DNA from: Desmonostoc muscorum LEGE 12446
Lineage (GTDB): Bacteria > Cyanobacteriota > Cyanobacteriia > Cyanobacteriales > Nostocaceae
Length of the DNA stretch: 64,000 nt
NCBI RefSeq assembly: GCF_015207005.2
Contig: NZ_JADEXS020000001.1
Coordinates: 62,001-126,000, forward strand
Direction: 5' to 3'
The notes under the pieces were generated by a model, which searched no databases, was not told the DNA's origin, and saw only the letters and a list, made by a program, of their open reading frames with translations. Both the position numbers and the translations under genes were made by a program. Position 1 is the first letter of the stretch; each line of letters starts with the position of its first letter. This document shows, in pieces, positions 26,705-35,510 of the stretch.

Positions 26705-27847
26705 TTACAAATTACACCGTGGATCTGGCAATGTTGCCTTTTCTGGCTCCCTTGGGAACCATGCGGCCGTTCGCTTACAAACCTCAACCAGCATCAACAT
26801 TACTGGCACTTCGATTAAAACGCCTACCACTGTGGCCAGTGCGGCACCAGAATTTAAGCCAAATAGCATTACTGCTGTGGCGATCGCCACTTCAAAATGA
26901 TTGCTGGCTCCAATTAATGCTGCGGGCGCGGCATCCTCATAAGCTATATTTAGCTTTAAGGCTGCCACATAACTAATCAAGAAAATAAAATTAGTTTGGA
27001 TAAATAGTGGCACGGCAATTAACAAGATGTGCAAAGGATTGCTAACAATCAATTCACCTTTAAAAGCAAACAGCAAAATTAAAGTAATCAGCAAGGCACT
27101 AATAGCAATTGGACTGAGATACTTTAAAAATCTGCGTTCAAACCACTCTCTACCTTTGTATCTGAAAATCCAATAACGGCTGTACATTCCAGCTATTAAA
27201 GGCAATCCGACATAAATCAGCACCGACAAAACAATCGTTTGCCAGGGTACTGTTAAATCATTTGCCGCCAGTAACCACCTGCCTAAAGGTGCATACAAAA
27301 ACAGCATCGTCAAAGAATTAACCGCCACCATCACCAAAGTGTGTCCCTGATTGCCATAGGAAAGATAACCCCACAGCAGCACCATTGCAGTACAAGGAGC
27401 AATTCCCAGTAAAATCGTACCAGCAATGTAGGAATTGGCGATCGCTACTTCACTACCCCGAATTAATTCACTACCTGTAATTAGCGGCCGAAATAACCAA
27501 CCCAAGAAAAACTGGGAAAATGCCACCATCGTAAATGGTTTAATCAACCAATTCACCACCAAGGTGAGAATAACTGGCTTTGGGGTACGCATAGCATTTG
27601 CAGCTTGGGTAAAGTCAATTTTTACCATGATGGGGTACATCATAAAAAACAGACACACTGCAATGGGAATTGAAACTTGATAGATACTCAACGCATCCAG
27701 CCCCGCCGCCACCCCAGGAAATAATCTTCCCAGTGTAATTCCTGCCAAAATGCACAAAAACACCCAAACCGTCAGGTATTTTTCAAAAAAACTCAGATTA
27801 CTCCCTGCTTGTGCTGGGGCTTTATTCGCCTGCGGATTTGTACTCAT
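26705..27847 (-). CDS. acr3: Acr3-type arsenite efflux permease
   Basis: Ten-segment membrane transporter of 380 aa that exports arsenite using the proton motive force. Diagnostic stretches are [33 protein letters not shown] (the conserved Cys sits in GIAPCTAMV) and [19 protein letters not shown]. Length and order fit the Acr3 family of the bile-acid/arsenite superfamily rather than ArsB. The final residues run into TTACGAA repeats lying between it and arsR. It follows arsJ on the same strand after a 140-bp G-rich repeat gap, so it may be part of the gap-arsJ-acr3 transcript or have its own promoter. Confidence 0.93.
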   Translation of the reverse strand: MSTNPQANKAPAQAGSNLSFFEKYLTVWVFLCILAGITLGRLFPGVAAGLDALSIYQVSIPIAVCLFFMMYPIMVKIDFTQAANAMRTPKPVILTLVVNWLIKPFTMVAFSQFFLGWLFRPLITGSELIRGSEVAIANSYIAGTILLGIAPCTAMVLLWGYLSYGNQGHTLVMVAVNSLTMLFLYAPLGRWLLAANDLTVPWQTIVLSVLIYVGLPLIAGMYSRYWIFRYKGREWFERRFLKYLSPIAISALLITLILLFAFKGELIVSNPLHILLIAVPLFIQTNFIFLISYVAALKLNIAYEDAAPAALIGASNHFEVAIATAVMLFGLNSGAALATVVGVLIEVPVMLMLVEVCKRTAAWFPREPEKATLPDPRCNL

Positions 27848-27987
27848 TGATGTAAGCCTAAAATATTATTGAGGGCTGGGGAGTGCGAAGTGGGGAGATG
27901 AGGGAGCAGGGAGCAGGGGAGAAAGAGCTAATTTTTCATTCTCCCCCTTGCGCCCTGCCCCCTGCCCCTCTGCCTCTTCCCAATGCC

Positions 27988-29250
27988 CTAATCCCCATCT
28001 CCAGCTTTCCAAGCGATCGCTTTGCTTGGTTCGGGATCGGGTAGCTTGAGAGAAATTAATGCTGCTGCTAGGACAAAGAACATGGATGTCCACAGGCAAC
28101 CAACTAAGCCGAAAAACTGATATATCAAACCTGATAAGACAGTGCCAGCTAATCGACCACCAGAGTTTGCCATGTAATAAAAACCGACGTTCAACGCTAC
28201 TTTGTCATCATCAGTAAATGCCAATACTAGATAAGAATGAACTGCTGAGTTGAAGGCAAACACTACACCAAAGACGAGGAGTCCGCCAACGATGGCAATA
28301 TTGGCTCTTATACCTAGTTGGAGAGCAAGAGCGATCGCGGCTGGAACTACAGTGAGGGTAAATGTCCAGAATTGGATGGTTTTTGATTGCGGTGGACGAC
28401 CAGAACCAAATCGCTGAATCAGTGTTGGCGCCAAGAACTGAACAAGACCGTAACCTATCACCCAACAAGCCAAGAATCCACCAACTTGATAAAACGACCA
28501 ACCCAAAATTTCACGTAAAAATACTGGTAATGCCACAACAAACCAGACATCCCTGGAACCAAATAAAAAGAATCGGGCAGCTGAGAGAATATTGATCTCT
28601 TGGCTCTTAGAAAAGAGTTGGCTAAACTTGACTTTTTTCTTGATTTTGCCCATTCCTTTAGGCAGCAGTAGCCCAGTGAACATAATCAAGAACAGTCCCC
28701 CTGCCATAATCCACAGGGAATTGACGAACCCAACCGAAGCCAAAAGTGCGCTACCAACAAAGAAGCCAACTCCTTTGAGAGCATTCTTAGAACCTGTCAG
28801 TACTGCCACCCACTTAAACAAAGATGACTGGGCATCCTGGGGCACCACCAACCGAATAGCACTTTTAGAACTCATCTTCGTTAAGTCTTTGGCAATTCCA
28901 GAAAATGCCTGTGCCACCATCACATAAACAACTGCCAACCACTGTACCCAATCGGGATTTAGCCATGACAGCATGACTAAAGAGAAAATTTGTAGCCCGA
29001 TGCCAGTATAAAGGGTAACTTTTAGTCCTAATTGAGAACCAATCCAACCGCCTAAAAAGTTCGTAATAATTCCGAAGACTTCGTAGAACAGGAATAAAAA
29101 GGCGATTTGCAGTGGGGTATAGCCAATTTGGTTGAAATAAAGCAGCACCAGCATTCGCAGGGCGCCATCGGTGATGGTGAAGCCCCAATAGGCGAGGGTG
29201 ACTAGGATATAGTTTTTGAAATTGGCGCTAGAAGCTGTGGTAGAAGCCAT
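27988..29250 (-). CDS. arsJ: ArsJ-like MFS exporter of 1-arseno-3-phosphoglycerate
   Basis: Major facilitator transporter, 420 aa, about twelve membrane segments. In characterised systems ArsJ pumps out 1-arseno-3-phosphoglycerate made by a partner GAPDH from arsenate, giving arsenate resistance. The assignment rests on MFS character (motifs such as FYEVFGIITNFLGGWIGSQL), immediate pairing with a GAPDH gene and placement in an arsenic island. The last residues (AWKAGDGD) and the gaps on both sides come from GGGGAGATGAGGG-type repeats. There is no clear ribosome-binding site before the ATG at 29250 because the repeat abuts it. Confidence 0.87.
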   Translation of the reverse strand: MASTTASSANFKNYILVTLAYWGFTITDGALRMLVLLYFNQIGYTPLQIAFLFLFYEVFGIITNFLGGWIGSQLGLKVTLYTGIGLQIFSLVMLSWLNPDWVQWLAVVYVMVAQAFSGIAKDLTKMSSKSAIRLVVPQDAQSSLFKWVAVLTGSKNALKGVGFFVGSALLASVGFVNSLWIMAGGLFLIMFTGLLLPKGMGKIKKKVKFSQLFSKSQEINILSAARFFLFGSRDVWFVVALPVFLREILGWSFYQVGGFLACWVIGYGLVQFLAPTLIQRFGSGRPPQSKTIQFWTFTLTVVPAAIALALQLGIRANIAIVGGLLVFGVVFAFNSAVHSYLVLAFTDDDKVALNVGFYYMANSGGRLAGTVLSGLIYQFFGLVGCLWTSMFFVLAAALISLKLPDPEPSKAIAWKAGDGD

Positions 29251-29376
29251 GAGGGAGTGGGGAGATGAGGGGCAGGGGGGCAGGGGGGCAGGGGGAGCAG
29301 GGGGAGTGGTGGAGGCAGGGGGAGTAGGGGGGCAGGGGGAGAAAGAATAAGCTGTTTGGCCAATGCCCCATTCTGA
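29251..29376. repeat. G-rich GGCAGGGG tandem repeat between gap and arsJ
   Basis: The gap consists of GGGGCAGG and GGAGCAGG units with one GGAGTGGTGGAGGCAGG interruption. On the coding (minus) strand it is C-rich. It separates two genes expected to be co-transcribed. A similar G-rich tract lies at 27880-27985 between arsJ and acr3. Confidence 0.8.
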
Positions 29377-30393
29377 TTACTTTTTCAAACTCAGAGCTAC
29401 TTTACGGGCGAGTTCAACCATCCGGTTGGCATAGCCCCATTCGTTGTCATACCAGGCAAGTATTTTCACTTGCGTCTCGTCTACCACCATCGTCGAGAGG
29501 GCATCAATGATGGAAGACCGAGGATCGTCTTTGTAGTCGATGGATACTAAAGGACGCTCTTCGTAGCCGAGAATTCCTTTGAGCGGTGCTTGCTCGGAAG
29601 CTGCTTTTAGTAAGTTATTAATCTCTTCTACGGTGGTGGGTCGCACAACTTCAAATACACAGTCTGTCAAAGAAGCGTTGAGCAATGGCACTCTTACTGC
29701 TATACCGTTGAGTTTGCCGTTGAGTTCTGGATAAATCAGTCCGATCGCTGTTGCCGATCCAGTGGTGGTAGGAATTAAGGACAGACTGGTAGCCCGTGCG
29801 CGGCGTAGATCTTTATGAGGTGCATCTACGATGGTCTGAGTATTGGTATTGTCATGGATGGTGGTAATAATTCCATGTTTAATGCCCAAGCCTTCATGGA
29901 TTACCTTCACAACTGGAGCCAAACAGTTAGTTGTACAAGAAGCAGCGGTTAGGAGATGATGTTTTTCTGGCTCATAGAGGTAGTCATTAACCCCCATAAC
30001 GATATTCAAGGCTTCTTCCTTTACCGGAGCAGCCACAATTACCTTTTGTACTCCCCGCTTAAAATACGGGTCTAGGGTGGCGGGAGTCCTAAACTTGCCG
30101 GAGCATTCCAGCACGAGATCAACGCCCAATTCTTCCCAAGGAACTTCACCAGGTTGGGAATGTTCGCTAAAGCTCAGGGATATACCATCAATCAGGATGC
30201 GTTCCCCCTCTGCTTCTACTTCCGGTGACCAACGCCCGTGGACAGAATCAAATTTGAGCAAATGAGCCGCTGTGAGTGCCCCGCCTTTAATCTCGTTGAT
30301 ATGCACAAACTCTAGCTCTGACCAACCCCAAGCAGCCCGCAGAGCAAGCCGTCCAATTCTGCCAAATCCGTTGATGCCAACACGTACTCTCAT
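29377..30393 (-). CDS. Glyceraldehyde-3-phosphate dehydrogenase paired with arsJ
   Basis: GAPDH of 338 aa, normal length. The NAD-binding start is [17 protein letters not shown] and the catalytic centre is [12 protein letters not shown] (Cys near 153), with the usual downstream His region. Inferred role: use of arsenate in place of phosphate on glyceraldehyde 3-phosphate to form 1-arseno-3-phosphoglycerate, which the adjacent ArsJ exports. This rests on gene pairing; sequence alone cannot separate it from a glycolytic or Calvin-cycle copy. It begins ATG (complement of 30391-30393), 121 bp downstream of a phosphate-binding-protein pseudogene on the same strand. Confidence 0.93.
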   Translation of the reverse strand: MRVRVGINGFGRIGRLALRAAWGWSELEFVHINEIKGGALTAAHLLKFDSVHGRWSPEVEAEGERILIDGISLSFSEHSQPGEVPWEELGVDLVLECSGKFRTPATLDPYFKRGVQKVIVAAPVKEEALNIVMGVNDYLYEPEKHHLLTAASCTTNCLAPVVKVIHEGLGIKHGIITTIHDNTNTQTIVDAPHKDLRRARATSLSLIPTTTGSATAIGLIYPELNGKLNGIAVRVPLLNASLTDCVFEVVRPTTVEEINNLLKAASEQAPLKGILGYEERPLVSIDYKDDPRSSIIDALSTMVVDETQVKILAWYDNEWGYANRMVELARKVALSLKK

Positions 30394-30513
30394 CGGTTTT
30401 CCTAAGTTTATTTAAATCAACAAAATCTGAGTTTATGAATGCATGTTCAATTAATTGGTAATACCAAACTGATTCAATAATGCGTTCTGAATAATAACTT
30501 TAGTTCTTGATTT

Positions 30514-31001
30514 TTAAGCACTAAAATACCTACTACTAACTATTAAAAAAGCCAGTGTTTTTTCCGAATTTATCGCAACATTCAACGCATCAAAAGCAAT
30601 AGGTAACTCGATAAACTTGACACCATTTTTGTTGCAAGTTTCGATCTCTGCTTTCAAGTGGGACGCGAGGGGTGCTGATATCTGTCTGTTTGCTACAAAA
30701 TTTTTAAACCCGGCGCTAGTACTGGAAAAGTTAACTACAACCTGTTGCTTTCGACTAGATGAATTGGATGCAATACGCTTGGGTTAAGGCTAAAACTCTT
30801 GGTCAAAGTCAATTTTTTGAACGTAGACGCAAAGCGGCTTGCCGCAGGCTACCGCATTCGCGTAGCGTCTCGTCAGAGAAGGACACAAAGAGAAGAAAGA
30901 AAGGCTTAACTGAACTGTATTGGAATTGGATATGTCTGTGCAACTGCTAACAACAGCCACACTCCAAATGCGAGAGCCAATTTTTTTGGTATCGCTTTCA
31001 T
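30514..31001 (-). pseudogene. Broken PstS/SphX-like phosphate-binding protein gene
   Basis: Read on the minus strand, ATG at 31001 with AAGGTGAG upstream starts a signal-peptide-like MKAIPKKLALAFGVWLLLAV and stops at 30906 after 31 residues. Further on, in another frame, lies VVVNFSSTSAGFKNFVANRQ followed by EIETCNKNGVKFIELPIAFD, which resembles the ligand-binding domain of PstS/SphX proteins, with a stop at 30514. Between the two pieces is a repeat (about 30827-30895) rich in GCGTAGCGTCTCG words. This looks like one periplasmic phosphate-binding protein gene broken by repeat insertion, stop and frameshift. The 31-residue N-terminal piece might still be expressed as a free peptide. Confidence 0.65.
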
Positions 31002-31044
31002 TGAACTCACCTTTATAGTTAATTTTGAAGGTATATTTATATCA

Positions 31045-31115
31045 TTTCAAAAAAAATTGATGTGTCAAGATCAAGCATAGCACTATACACAAAAATTCAT
31101 CAAAAAAAATTGATG
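31045..31115. promoter_or_regulatory. ArsR operator candidates, ATCAA-N6-TTGAT type
   Basis: CATCAA-A6-TTGATG at 31098-31115 is a perfect inverted repeat, and TTTCAA-A6-TTGATG at 31045-31062 is a near copy 53 bp away. The core ATCAA-N6-TTGAT is, to my memory, the motif reported for the Synechocystis arsBHC operator bound by ArsR. The sites lie 3' of the second arsR and just upstream of the broken phosphate-binding gene and gap-arsJ, so they probably control the latter. Confidence 0.7.
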
Positions 31116-31178
31116 TATTCAGTAGTTGTCATCTAACCTTGAGAATCTCGTTTGCCCAAGGTGTGGATAAAACTATTC

Positions 31179-31502
31179 CTAATCGCAGCAGGGACGTGCA
31201 GATGAGATGACACTATTACGGCTAAAATCTGCCAGATATTCTTCTAAAACACTAAATTGGGGCAAATTCAAACTGTAATAAATCCAGCGTCCTTCTTGAC
31301 GCGAGTTAACTAAGCCAGCTTCCTTGAGGGTTTTCAGATGAAAAGATAATTTCGACTGACTTACCCCCAAGGCATCGCACAAATCACACACACATAATTC
31401 TCGCTGTCGTAACAGTTCCAATACCTTAATTCTGAGTGGATCGGAAAGGGCGTGAAAGCCCGCAGCAATTAAATGAGGAATAGTGGCAGCGGGGGTTTGC
31501 AT
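31179..31502 (-). CDS. arsR: ArsR-family repressor (second copy)
   Basis: Winged-helix repressor of 107 aa. It has the ArsR metal site ELCVCDLCDALG with three cysteines, recognition helix VSQSKLSFHLKTLKEAG and wing EGRWIYYSLN. The C-terminus SSARPCCD adds a vicinal cysteine pair. It is first on the minus strand before the pstS remnant, gap, arsJ and acr3, with operator-like sites immediately downstream at 31045-31115. The protein differs clearly from the first ArsR, and its presumed operator has the opposite half-site order, so the two repressors likely control separate parts of the island. Confidence 0.92.
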   Translation of the reverse strand: MQTPAATIPHLIAAGFHALSDPLRIKVLELLRQRELCVCDLCDALGVSQSKLSFHLKTLKEAGLVNSRQEGRWIYYSLNLPQFSVLEEYLADFSRNSVISSARPCCD

Positions 31503-31519
31503 GAATTAGGTTTTAATAA

Positions 31520-31915
31520 TCAAGGAAGAATTCTTTTTATATGAGAATAGGCAAGTATTTTTTCATCTATACTTACCAAAGGAACGTTATAAATTCTTGC
31601 TGTTGCAACGATAATTCTATCGGCTGGATCTTTATGAAAATCCCCTGGAAGTGAGTAGGAATCAATGGCGATTTGGGGAGTGATTGATAGAAGAATTACT
31701 CCCTCTTGTGCGAAAGCAATATTAAACCATTCTTGAATAGAACAAGGAAGAATTAACTTATTTTGGGTAACAAGTCTGCTAATTTCTAACCAACTTATGG
31801 AGCAAACACCTAAACCATAAGGTCTTTCCCTATTTATTACCTTACGGTGAGCAGGAGTCAACTTTGAATCATTGTGATTCCACCAAATCCAAAGATGAGT
31901 ATCAAGAATAATCAC
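31520..31915 (-). CDS. VapC-like PIN-domain toxin
   Basis: PIN-domain ribonuclease of 131 aa, likely the toxin of a type II toxin-antitoxin pair. Conserved acidic residues are present: Asp5 (IILDTHLWIW), Glu44 (SWLEISRL), and Asp96 and Asp99 (KDPADRIIVATA), followed by Asp in SIDEKILAY. Its ATG overlaps the antitoxin stop by 4 nt (ATGA), giving translational coupling. The RNA target is unknown. It sits 17 bp downstream of where arsR begins, marking the edge of the arsenic island. Confidence 0.9.
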   Translation of the reverse strand: MIILDTHLWIWWNHNDSKLTPAHRKVINRERPYGLGVCSISWLEISRLVTQNKLILPCSIQEWFNIAFAQEGVILLSITPQIAIDSYSLPGDFHKDPADRIIVATARIYNVPLVSIDEKILAYSHIKRILP

Positions 31916-32196
31916 AAATCATTCTCTTCCAAATTCTGATTCATTTCCCAATCATCAGGAGAAATCACGGGTTCATTCGGATCTGCCAAATAAGCATAGG
32001 GTTGCATATTCACAAGAGGATTAATGGCAAATTTGCTTTTATTCTCAGAAGAATAGCTCATTTGCCCTAACTTTTCTTGGATACTTTCCCTCAAAATAGA
32101 AGAAGCTAGTTCTTCAACAGACATTTCTTTTAAAGCAGCAGCTTTAATTAGAGATTCTTGAGTTTCTTGACTGATGTAAATATTAGTACCAATCAT
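31912..32196 (-). CDS. VapB-like antitoxin
   Basis: Antitoxin candidate of 94 aa. The N-terminal 45 residues (TNIYISQETQESLIKAAALK then EMSVEELASSIL) look like a ribbon-helix-helix DNA-binding fold. The acidic, proline-containing tail (NEPVISPDDWEMNQNLEEND) is suited to wrapping the toxin. It is first in the pair and overlaps vapC by 4 nt. Autoregulation through its own promoter at about 32200-32240 is expected by analogy, but no operator was recognised. Confidence 0.8.
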   Translation of the reverse strand: MIGTNIYISQETQESLIKAAALKEMSVEELASSILRESIQEKLGQMSYSSENKSKFAINPLVNMQPYAYLADPNEPVISPDDWEMNQNLEENDL

Positions 32197-32241
32197 TTTT
32201 AACTCTATCTAGTTTTTTACATGATATCAAAGATCATCTAA

Positions 32242-33477
32242 TCAACTAACGAGATCGGCGATCGCTCCTGAAGTAGAAACTACAGTTTCCGGTTGATAGC
32301 GGATGCCAGCTTGCTTGAAGCGATGTAAAGCTTCACCCAAGCGATCGCAATCTGCTATCAAACTAATTCTGACATACCCTTCACCCGCAACCCCAAAGGC
32401 GTTACCTGGGGTAACCACAACGCCAGTTTGCTGCAAGACATTCAGGGCAAAATCTGTAGAACCTATCCCCACAGGACATTTCACCCAAAGATACATCGTT
32501 GCTTTGGTTTTGGGGATATCCCAACCCAGCTGTCCTAATCCTTCAATCAGGAAATCCCGACGAGTCCGGTAGCGTTGTTGTACTTCATGCAAATACACAT
32601 CTGGTAGTTGCAAAGCGGTTTCGGCGGCTGTTTGCAAGGCGGCAAAAATGCCGTAATCCAAGTTAGTTTTTAGCGTCCGCAAACCTTGGATTACATGCCG
32701 ATTCCCCACCACAAACCCGACGCGCCAACCAGCCATGTTGTAGGTTTTGGATAAGGTGTGAAATTCTACACCAATTTCCTTGGCGCCGGGAATTTCTAAC
32801 AAGCTAGTGGGTTGATAACCATCAAACGCTAACTCGGCGTAACACAAATCATGCACCAGCAAAATTTCATGTTTGCGGGCGAAGGCGACGATTTCTTCAA
32901 AGAATTCGCGGGGGGCGGTGGCGGCGGTGGGATTGCTGGGATAGTTGAAGTAGAGGATTTTGGCTTGTTGGGCAACTTCATCGGGAATGGCAGCTAAATC
33001 GATTAACCAGTCATTTTCTGGTTTGAGAATCAAGCTGTGGATTTTTCCCCCGGCGATCGCTGGGCCGCGAAAATGGGCGGGATAAGCGGGAGAAGGAACC
33101 AGAACCACATCACCAGGGTTAATGTAGGCGATCGCTAAATGAGTTAATCCTTCTTTGGAACCCAGCAGTGGCAAAGCTTCGCTATCAGGATCGAGAACAA
33201 CATCATAACGCCGACGATACCAATTAGTAATCGCTCGGCGGAAACTCGCAGTGCCTTCAAAGGGAGGATAACCGTGATTGGCGGGATTTTGCAAAGCAGC
33301 GATGGCCGCTTCTACCACTGGTTGTGGTGTTGCACCATCGGGGTTTCCCATACCCAAATCAATCAAATCTAACCCTTGTTCCCGTGCTTTAGCTTTTAGT
33401 TCATCTAAACGGGCAAATACATAAGGTGGCAGTTTTTGTATACGTTCTGCTGGCACTATCCAATTTAAACTACTCAT
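32242..33477 (-). CDS. Class I/II PLP aminotransferase
   Basis: PLP-dependent aminotransferase of 411 aa. The PLP lysine is K244 in LSKTYNMAGWRVGF. Other fold-type I signatures are DLGMGNPDGATP, NHGYPPFEG, FNYPSNPTA and the substrate-carboxylate Arg in GYVRISLIAD. The family includes aspartate, alanine and LL-diaminopimelate aminotransferases; the substrate cannot be fixed from sequence. Its start overlaps the stop of the upstream dehydrogenase by 4 nt, so the two are translationally coupled and may act in one pathway. Confidence 0.9.
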   Translation of the reverse strand: MSSLNWIVPAERIQKLPPYVFARLDELKAKAREQGLDLIDLGMGNPDGATPQPVVEAAIAALQNPANHGYPPFEGTASFRRAITNWYRRRYDVVLDPDSEALPLLGSKEGLTHLAIAYINPGDVVLVPSPAYPAHFRGPAIAGGKIHSLILKPENDWLIDLAAIPDEVAQQAKILYFNYPSNPTAATAPREFFEEIVAFARKHEILLVHDLCYAELAFDGYQPTSLLEIPGAKEIGVEFHTLSKTYNMAGWRVGFVVGNRHVIQGLRTLKTNLDYGIFAALQTAAETALQLPDVYLHEVQQRYRTRRDFLIEGLGQLGWDIPKTKATMYLWVKCPVGIGSTDFALNVLQQTGVVVTPGNAFGVAGEGYVRISLIADCDRLGEALHRFKQAGIRYQPETVVSTSGAIADLVS

Positions 33478-34667
33478 TCTTCAACCTCGTCACTCATTCC
33501 CTTGGGCGAAACTCGATTCATCGTATCTTTACTATCTATAGGTGCAGTGGTAGAAACCATTGCCGCCATCAATTGTTCCAGCGCGACTTTAAAAGGTAGT
33601 CGATGGATGTCAGAATTAGGAGCTAGGGCAACTTCAGCGGCGGTTTGCAACTCACCTAATGTTATATTGCCCAATCCCAAATCACTTAATTTTTGGGGTA
33701 GTCCAATTTCTGCGTAGAACTTTAACAACTGCTGTCGTGCCGATGCTGCTAGTTGATTGTTTTGTAGCATTTCTTCTAAACGCAGTTGCACCAAAATTCC
33801 CAAAGCAACTTTTTCGCCATGAATACTGCCGTGTCCCGAAATGTGCGTTAAACCATTATGCACCGCATGGGCAGCAACAGTGCGACACTGCGCCCCTCCA
33901 AGTCCCCCAACTACGCCCGCGAGTAACACAGTCGCATCTACGACTTCTCGCCAAACTTCACTACCTGGTTCTTGGAGGGCGGCGGCTGACTTTTGCAAGA
34001 GGATATCTCGCAAAACTCGTGCTTGTTGGAGGGCGGCAATAATTAAAGTGTCTTGTAGATGCCCACTGCTAACTGAGGCTTCGTACCACTTGGCGATCGC
34101 ATCACCAATTCCAGCTACTAAAGTATGTTGTGGTGCTGTTTTAATCAAGTCATAATCAAGTATCAATAAATCGGGACAACGAGACAGCCCCACATCATAA
34201 AGAAATGCCCCGTCTTCTGAATAAACATTCGACAAGGCACTCCAAGCTGCACAGGTAGCCGCTGAAGTCGGAATTGTCACCACTGGCAACTGTAACTGTT
34301 GGGCGAGTAATTTCGCTGTATCCAGGGCTTTGCCACCACCAACACCGATAATCACATCAGCTTTATGTTCTTTGGCTGTCTTGCGTAAACTTTTCAAACT
34401 AGCTTCGCAGCAATCTGCACCATAGGAAAGTTGGGCAGAATGTAACTGTTGCGTTTCTAAAATCGGTTGCAGATTTTCTTGGCTGATAGCGAGAGTGCGA
34501 TCGCCTGCCACAATTAAAGGCCGATTTCCCAAGCAGGCAATTTCTGACGCGGCTGCTTGCAACACGCCAGAACCACGGATTACTTTTGCTGGGGCAACTG
34601 TGAGCGTAAATAACGAACTAGAGGTTTGAGTAGACAAAGAAGGTTGAGTAGAAAATTTATTAGGCAT
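33474..34667 (-). CDS. Glycerol-dehydrogenase-like iron-type alcohol dehydrogenase
   Basis: Metal-dependent dehydrogenase of the GldA/Fe-ADH superfamily, 397 aa from the ATG at 34665-34667 (MPNKFSTQ); the frame extends to a TTG at 34706, but those 13 extra residues are unlikely. It has the NAD loop IIGVGGGKALDTAKLLA and probable metal ligands in VAGIGDAIAKWYEA, AHAVHNGLTHISG and GSIHGEKVALG. It oxidises a secondary hydroxyl or reduces the matching ketone; the substrate is unknown. The 4-nt overlap with the aminotransferase suggests a two-step amino-alcohol or keto-acid route. Confidence 0.87.
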   Translation of the reverse strand: MPNKFSTQPSLSTQTSSSLFTLTVAPAKVIRGSGVLQAAASEIACLGNRPLIVAGDRTLAISQENLQPILETQQLHSAQLSYGADCCEASLKSLRKTAKEHKADVIIGVGGGKALDTAKLLAQQLQLPVVTIPTSAATCAAWSALSNVYSEDGAFLYDVGLSRCPDLLILDYDLIKTAPQHTLVAGIGDAIAKWYEASVSSGHLQDTLIIAALQQARVLRDILLQKSAAALQEPGSEVWREVVDATVLLAGVVGGLGGAQCRTVAAHAVHNGLTHISGHGSIHGEKVALGILVQLRLEEMLQNNQLAASARQQLLKFYAEIGLPQKLSDLGLGNITLGELQTAAEVALAPNSDIHRLPFKVALEQLMAAMVSTTAPIDSKDTMNRVSPKGMSDEVEE

Positions 34668-35363
34668 ATAAACTAGTTTGCCAAAACTTTGATATTTCTT
34701 AATCAAATTGACTTGGGGTTAGGGATACTTGTTGCCAAGCTGATTTAAAGATGGCTACAAATTTAACACCCCTTCACTTAGATTTTAGCCGTGCCATGAA
34801 ATAGACAAAGCCTGTTGCCCACTGGTTAAGTAATTTGACGACGTTGCCTGAATCGATGATGCCCATTGATCTGAAATTCCGAACTATCAAAGTTTTGAAT
34901 AACCGTATAATTAAATAACATTACCACTCTCAGATTCCCAAAAAAAGCGATCGATATCTGAGAATCTCTTCAGTAGTCGCACCATTTCAGGCAATCCCAG
35001 CTACAGAATACATAAGCTAGGAGCGTACCTTTGTAGGTCTCTACAGCTAACTCAGCTGCAAATATTTTTGAATATGGCAACATTGGTAACTAGGAAAACA
35101 ACTGACAAATCACAACTGTCAGTATCCATAACCCTGACACTGATTAACTTTTGCCTACAGCCCAACCACTAAAGTGTAAACATCTTAATCTAAAAATAAT
35201 CTTTAAAGTATCGGTAAATACAAAATCAATAATGTCATTCTGATAACAAGCATTAGGGATTGGGGACTGGTGACTGGGGATTGGGTATTGGGGGAGATGG
35301 GAGGACAAGAACACGAATTAAAATAAGTTTTTCCCCTCATTCCCTTGTTCTCTTTTCATGCCT
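34668..35363. other. About 700 bp intergenic, no gene recognised
   Basis: The ORFs here are not gene-like. A short inverted repeat CTCAGAT/ATCTGAG (about 34930-34965) flanks a run of seven A's and GCGATCGAT. The last 110 bp (35255-35363) are GGGGACTGGTGACTGGGG-type repeats leading into the AGTCCCC array. A promoter for the dehydrogenase-aminotransferase pair should lie near 34670-34750. Confidence 0.4.
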
Positions 35364-35510
35364 AGTCCCCAGTCCCCAGTCCCCAGTCCCCAGTCCCCAG
35401 TCCCCAGTCCCCAGTCCCCAGTCCCCAGTCCCCAGTCCCCAGTCCCCAGTCCCCAGTCCCCAGTCCCCAGTCCCCAGTCCCCAGTCCCCAGTCCCCAGTC
35501 CCCAGTCCCC
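35364..35510. repeat. 21 perfect tandem copies of AGTCCCC
   Basis: The heptamer AGTCCCC is repeated without interruption from 35364 to 35510, 147 bp in 21 units. It ends exactly at the base before the stop codon of the minus-strand Ycf51 gene (35511). The length is divisible by three and by seven, so it reads as open in several frames (PSPQSPV), producing false ORFs. Confidence 0.97.

Noticed and set aside
30759..30950. 63-codon forward ORF in the gap between GAPDH and second arsR
   Set aside because: It crosses a dispersed repeat and lies opposite the phosphate-binding-protein remnant; no ribosome-binding site or similarity.
34668..34706. TTG start extending the dehydrogenase by 13 residues
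   Set aside because: ATG at 34665-34667 gives a normal N-terminus; the extension is AT-rich and not family-like.
35364..35510. CRISPR array
   Set aside because: Tandem repeats here and elsewhere have no spacers and no cas genes are present.
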